Assembly: GCA_017999015.1 (NCBI GenBank)
Contig: JAGOBZ010000151.1
Location: forward strand, 1 to 7,535
From: Kiritimatiellia bacterium
GTDB lineage: Bacteria > Verrucomicrobiota > Kiritimatiellia > RFP12 > UBA1067
DNA: 7,535 nt
Direction: 5' to 3'
A program made the position numbers and the translations under genes. The notes below the pieces were generated by a model that searched no databases, was not told the DNA's origin, and saw nothing but the letters and a program-made list of their open reading frames with translations. Positions 7,362 to 7,535 of this stretch are shown here, one piece after another. How positions within the stretch are numbered: the stretch's first letter is position 1; each line of letters opens with the position of its first letter.

Positions 7362-7391
7362 ATTATAGGCTGTCCGGCACGGGCCAGGCAA
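7362..7391 (-). promoter_or_regulatory. strong promoter of the DUF1080 gene, giving a leaderless mRNA
   Basis: On the minus strand TTGCCT (7391-7386) is followed after 18 bases by a perfect TATAAT (7367-7362). Only GCGCT separates the -10 box from ATG 7356, so the expected start of transcription falls on or within the start codon. No purine-rich ribosome binding site precedes the ATG. The -35 box lies in the left arm of the inverted repeat at 7381-7414. Confidence 0.7.
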
Positions 7392-7414
7392 TGCCGTTTT
7401 GGCAGCCCTGGCCC
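7381..7414. repeat. inverted repeat overlapping the -35 box of the DUF1080 promoter
   Basis: GGGCCAGG (7381-7388) pairs perfectly with CCTGGCCC (7407-7414). After a small CAA/GC internal loop, TGCC (7392-7395) pairs with GGCA (7401-7404) around a GTTTT loop. There is no T-run on either strand, which argues against a terminator. Its place over the -35 box makes an operator possible. Confidence 0.6.
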
Positions 7415-7415
7415 A

Positions 7416-7456
7416 GCGGGTGCTATTCAGTTGAGTTGAGACTGAATCGTACCCGC
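7416..7456. repeat. long inverted repeat with a 16-bp stem
   Basis: The arms are 7416-7431 (GCGGGTGCTATTCAGT) and 7441-7456 (ACTGAATCGTACCCGC) around a 9-base loop. Fourteen of 16 positions pair as Watson-Crick, one is G-T and one is a T-C mismatch. It begins one base after the preceding inverted repeat. No T-run follows on either strand. Confidence 0.65.
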
Positions 7457-7505
7457 CGATGATTGTCCAATCGTTTTGTGCTTCCTCTCGGAGGTTAACA
7501 GGCGA

Positions 7506-7535
7506 TAAAATCCATGGGAAAGGGGAAGGTATGGA
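7506..7535 (+). promoter_or_regulatory. possible -10 box, ribosome binding site and start codon of a gene leaving the window
   Basis: TAAAAT (7506-7511) could be a -10 box, without a clear -35. AAGGGG (7520-7525) lies 5 bases before ATG 7531. Only five bases of a putative plus-strand gene, divergent from the DUF1080 gene, are inside the window, so it cannot be tested here. Confidence 0.35.

Noticed and set aside
7461..7472. A 12-base dyad GATTG-TC-CAATC beside the two large inverted repeats
   Set aside because: Five-base arms are too short to separate from chance, although its position near a possible divergent promoter is suggestive.
7416..7500. Possible integron attC-like site (hairpin plus GTTAACA)
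   Set aside because: GTTAACA does not match the GTTRRRY core, and no paired core sites flank the stem.

Overview
The window looks like a chromosomal segment from a high-GC member of the PVC superphylum, most likely a Verrucomicrobiota/Kiritimatiellota/Lentisphaerota-type bacterium. Three things point there. A GreA-type elongation factor of about 712 residues carries an N-terminal region of over 500 residues, a size I otherwise know from chlamydial GreA. A DksA/TraR zinc-finger protein with a long Lys/Ala/Pro-rich tail sits directly upstream of lspA. There is also a secreted DUF1080 protein, a family greatly expanded in these phyla. The exact phylum is inference.

Left part (1-4134, all on the minus strand): reading in the direction of transcription, the order is greA (4134-1996), a 130-base gap with a good sigma70-type promoter, then a tight cluster of DksA/TraR protein (1865-1131), lspA (1124-660) and miaA (676 to beyond the left edge). 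The last three genes are separated by 6 bases and then overlap by 17 bases, so they are very probably one operon. greA and the DksA-like gene both encode factors expected to enter the RNA polymerase secondary channel. lspA matures lipoproteins and miaA modifies A37 of tRNAs that read UNN codons.

Middle (4135-4278): a divergent intergenic region with a GC hairpin followed by six Ts, pointing toward the right-hand gene, and a possible 40-codon leader reading frame that ends on the start codon of that gene.

Right part (4279-7356): an 804-residue secreted, multidomain clan GH-A-like glycoside hydrolase on the plus strand converges with a 217-residue secreted DUF1080 (3-keto-disaccharide hydrolase/LamG-like) protein on the minus strand. 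Their stop codons are 9 bases apart and lie in the two arms of one small palindrome. Both have signal peptides and probably act on carbohydrate outside the cytoplasm.

Right edge (7357-7535): a divergent regulatory region. It holds a near-consensus promoter so close to the DUF1080 start codon that the mRNA should be leaderless. Two strong adjacent inverted repeats follow, the first overlapping the -35 box, and then a possible promoter, ribosome binding site and ATG for a plus-strand gene that runs out of the window. No rRNA, tRNA, CRISPR array or insertion sequence was seen.
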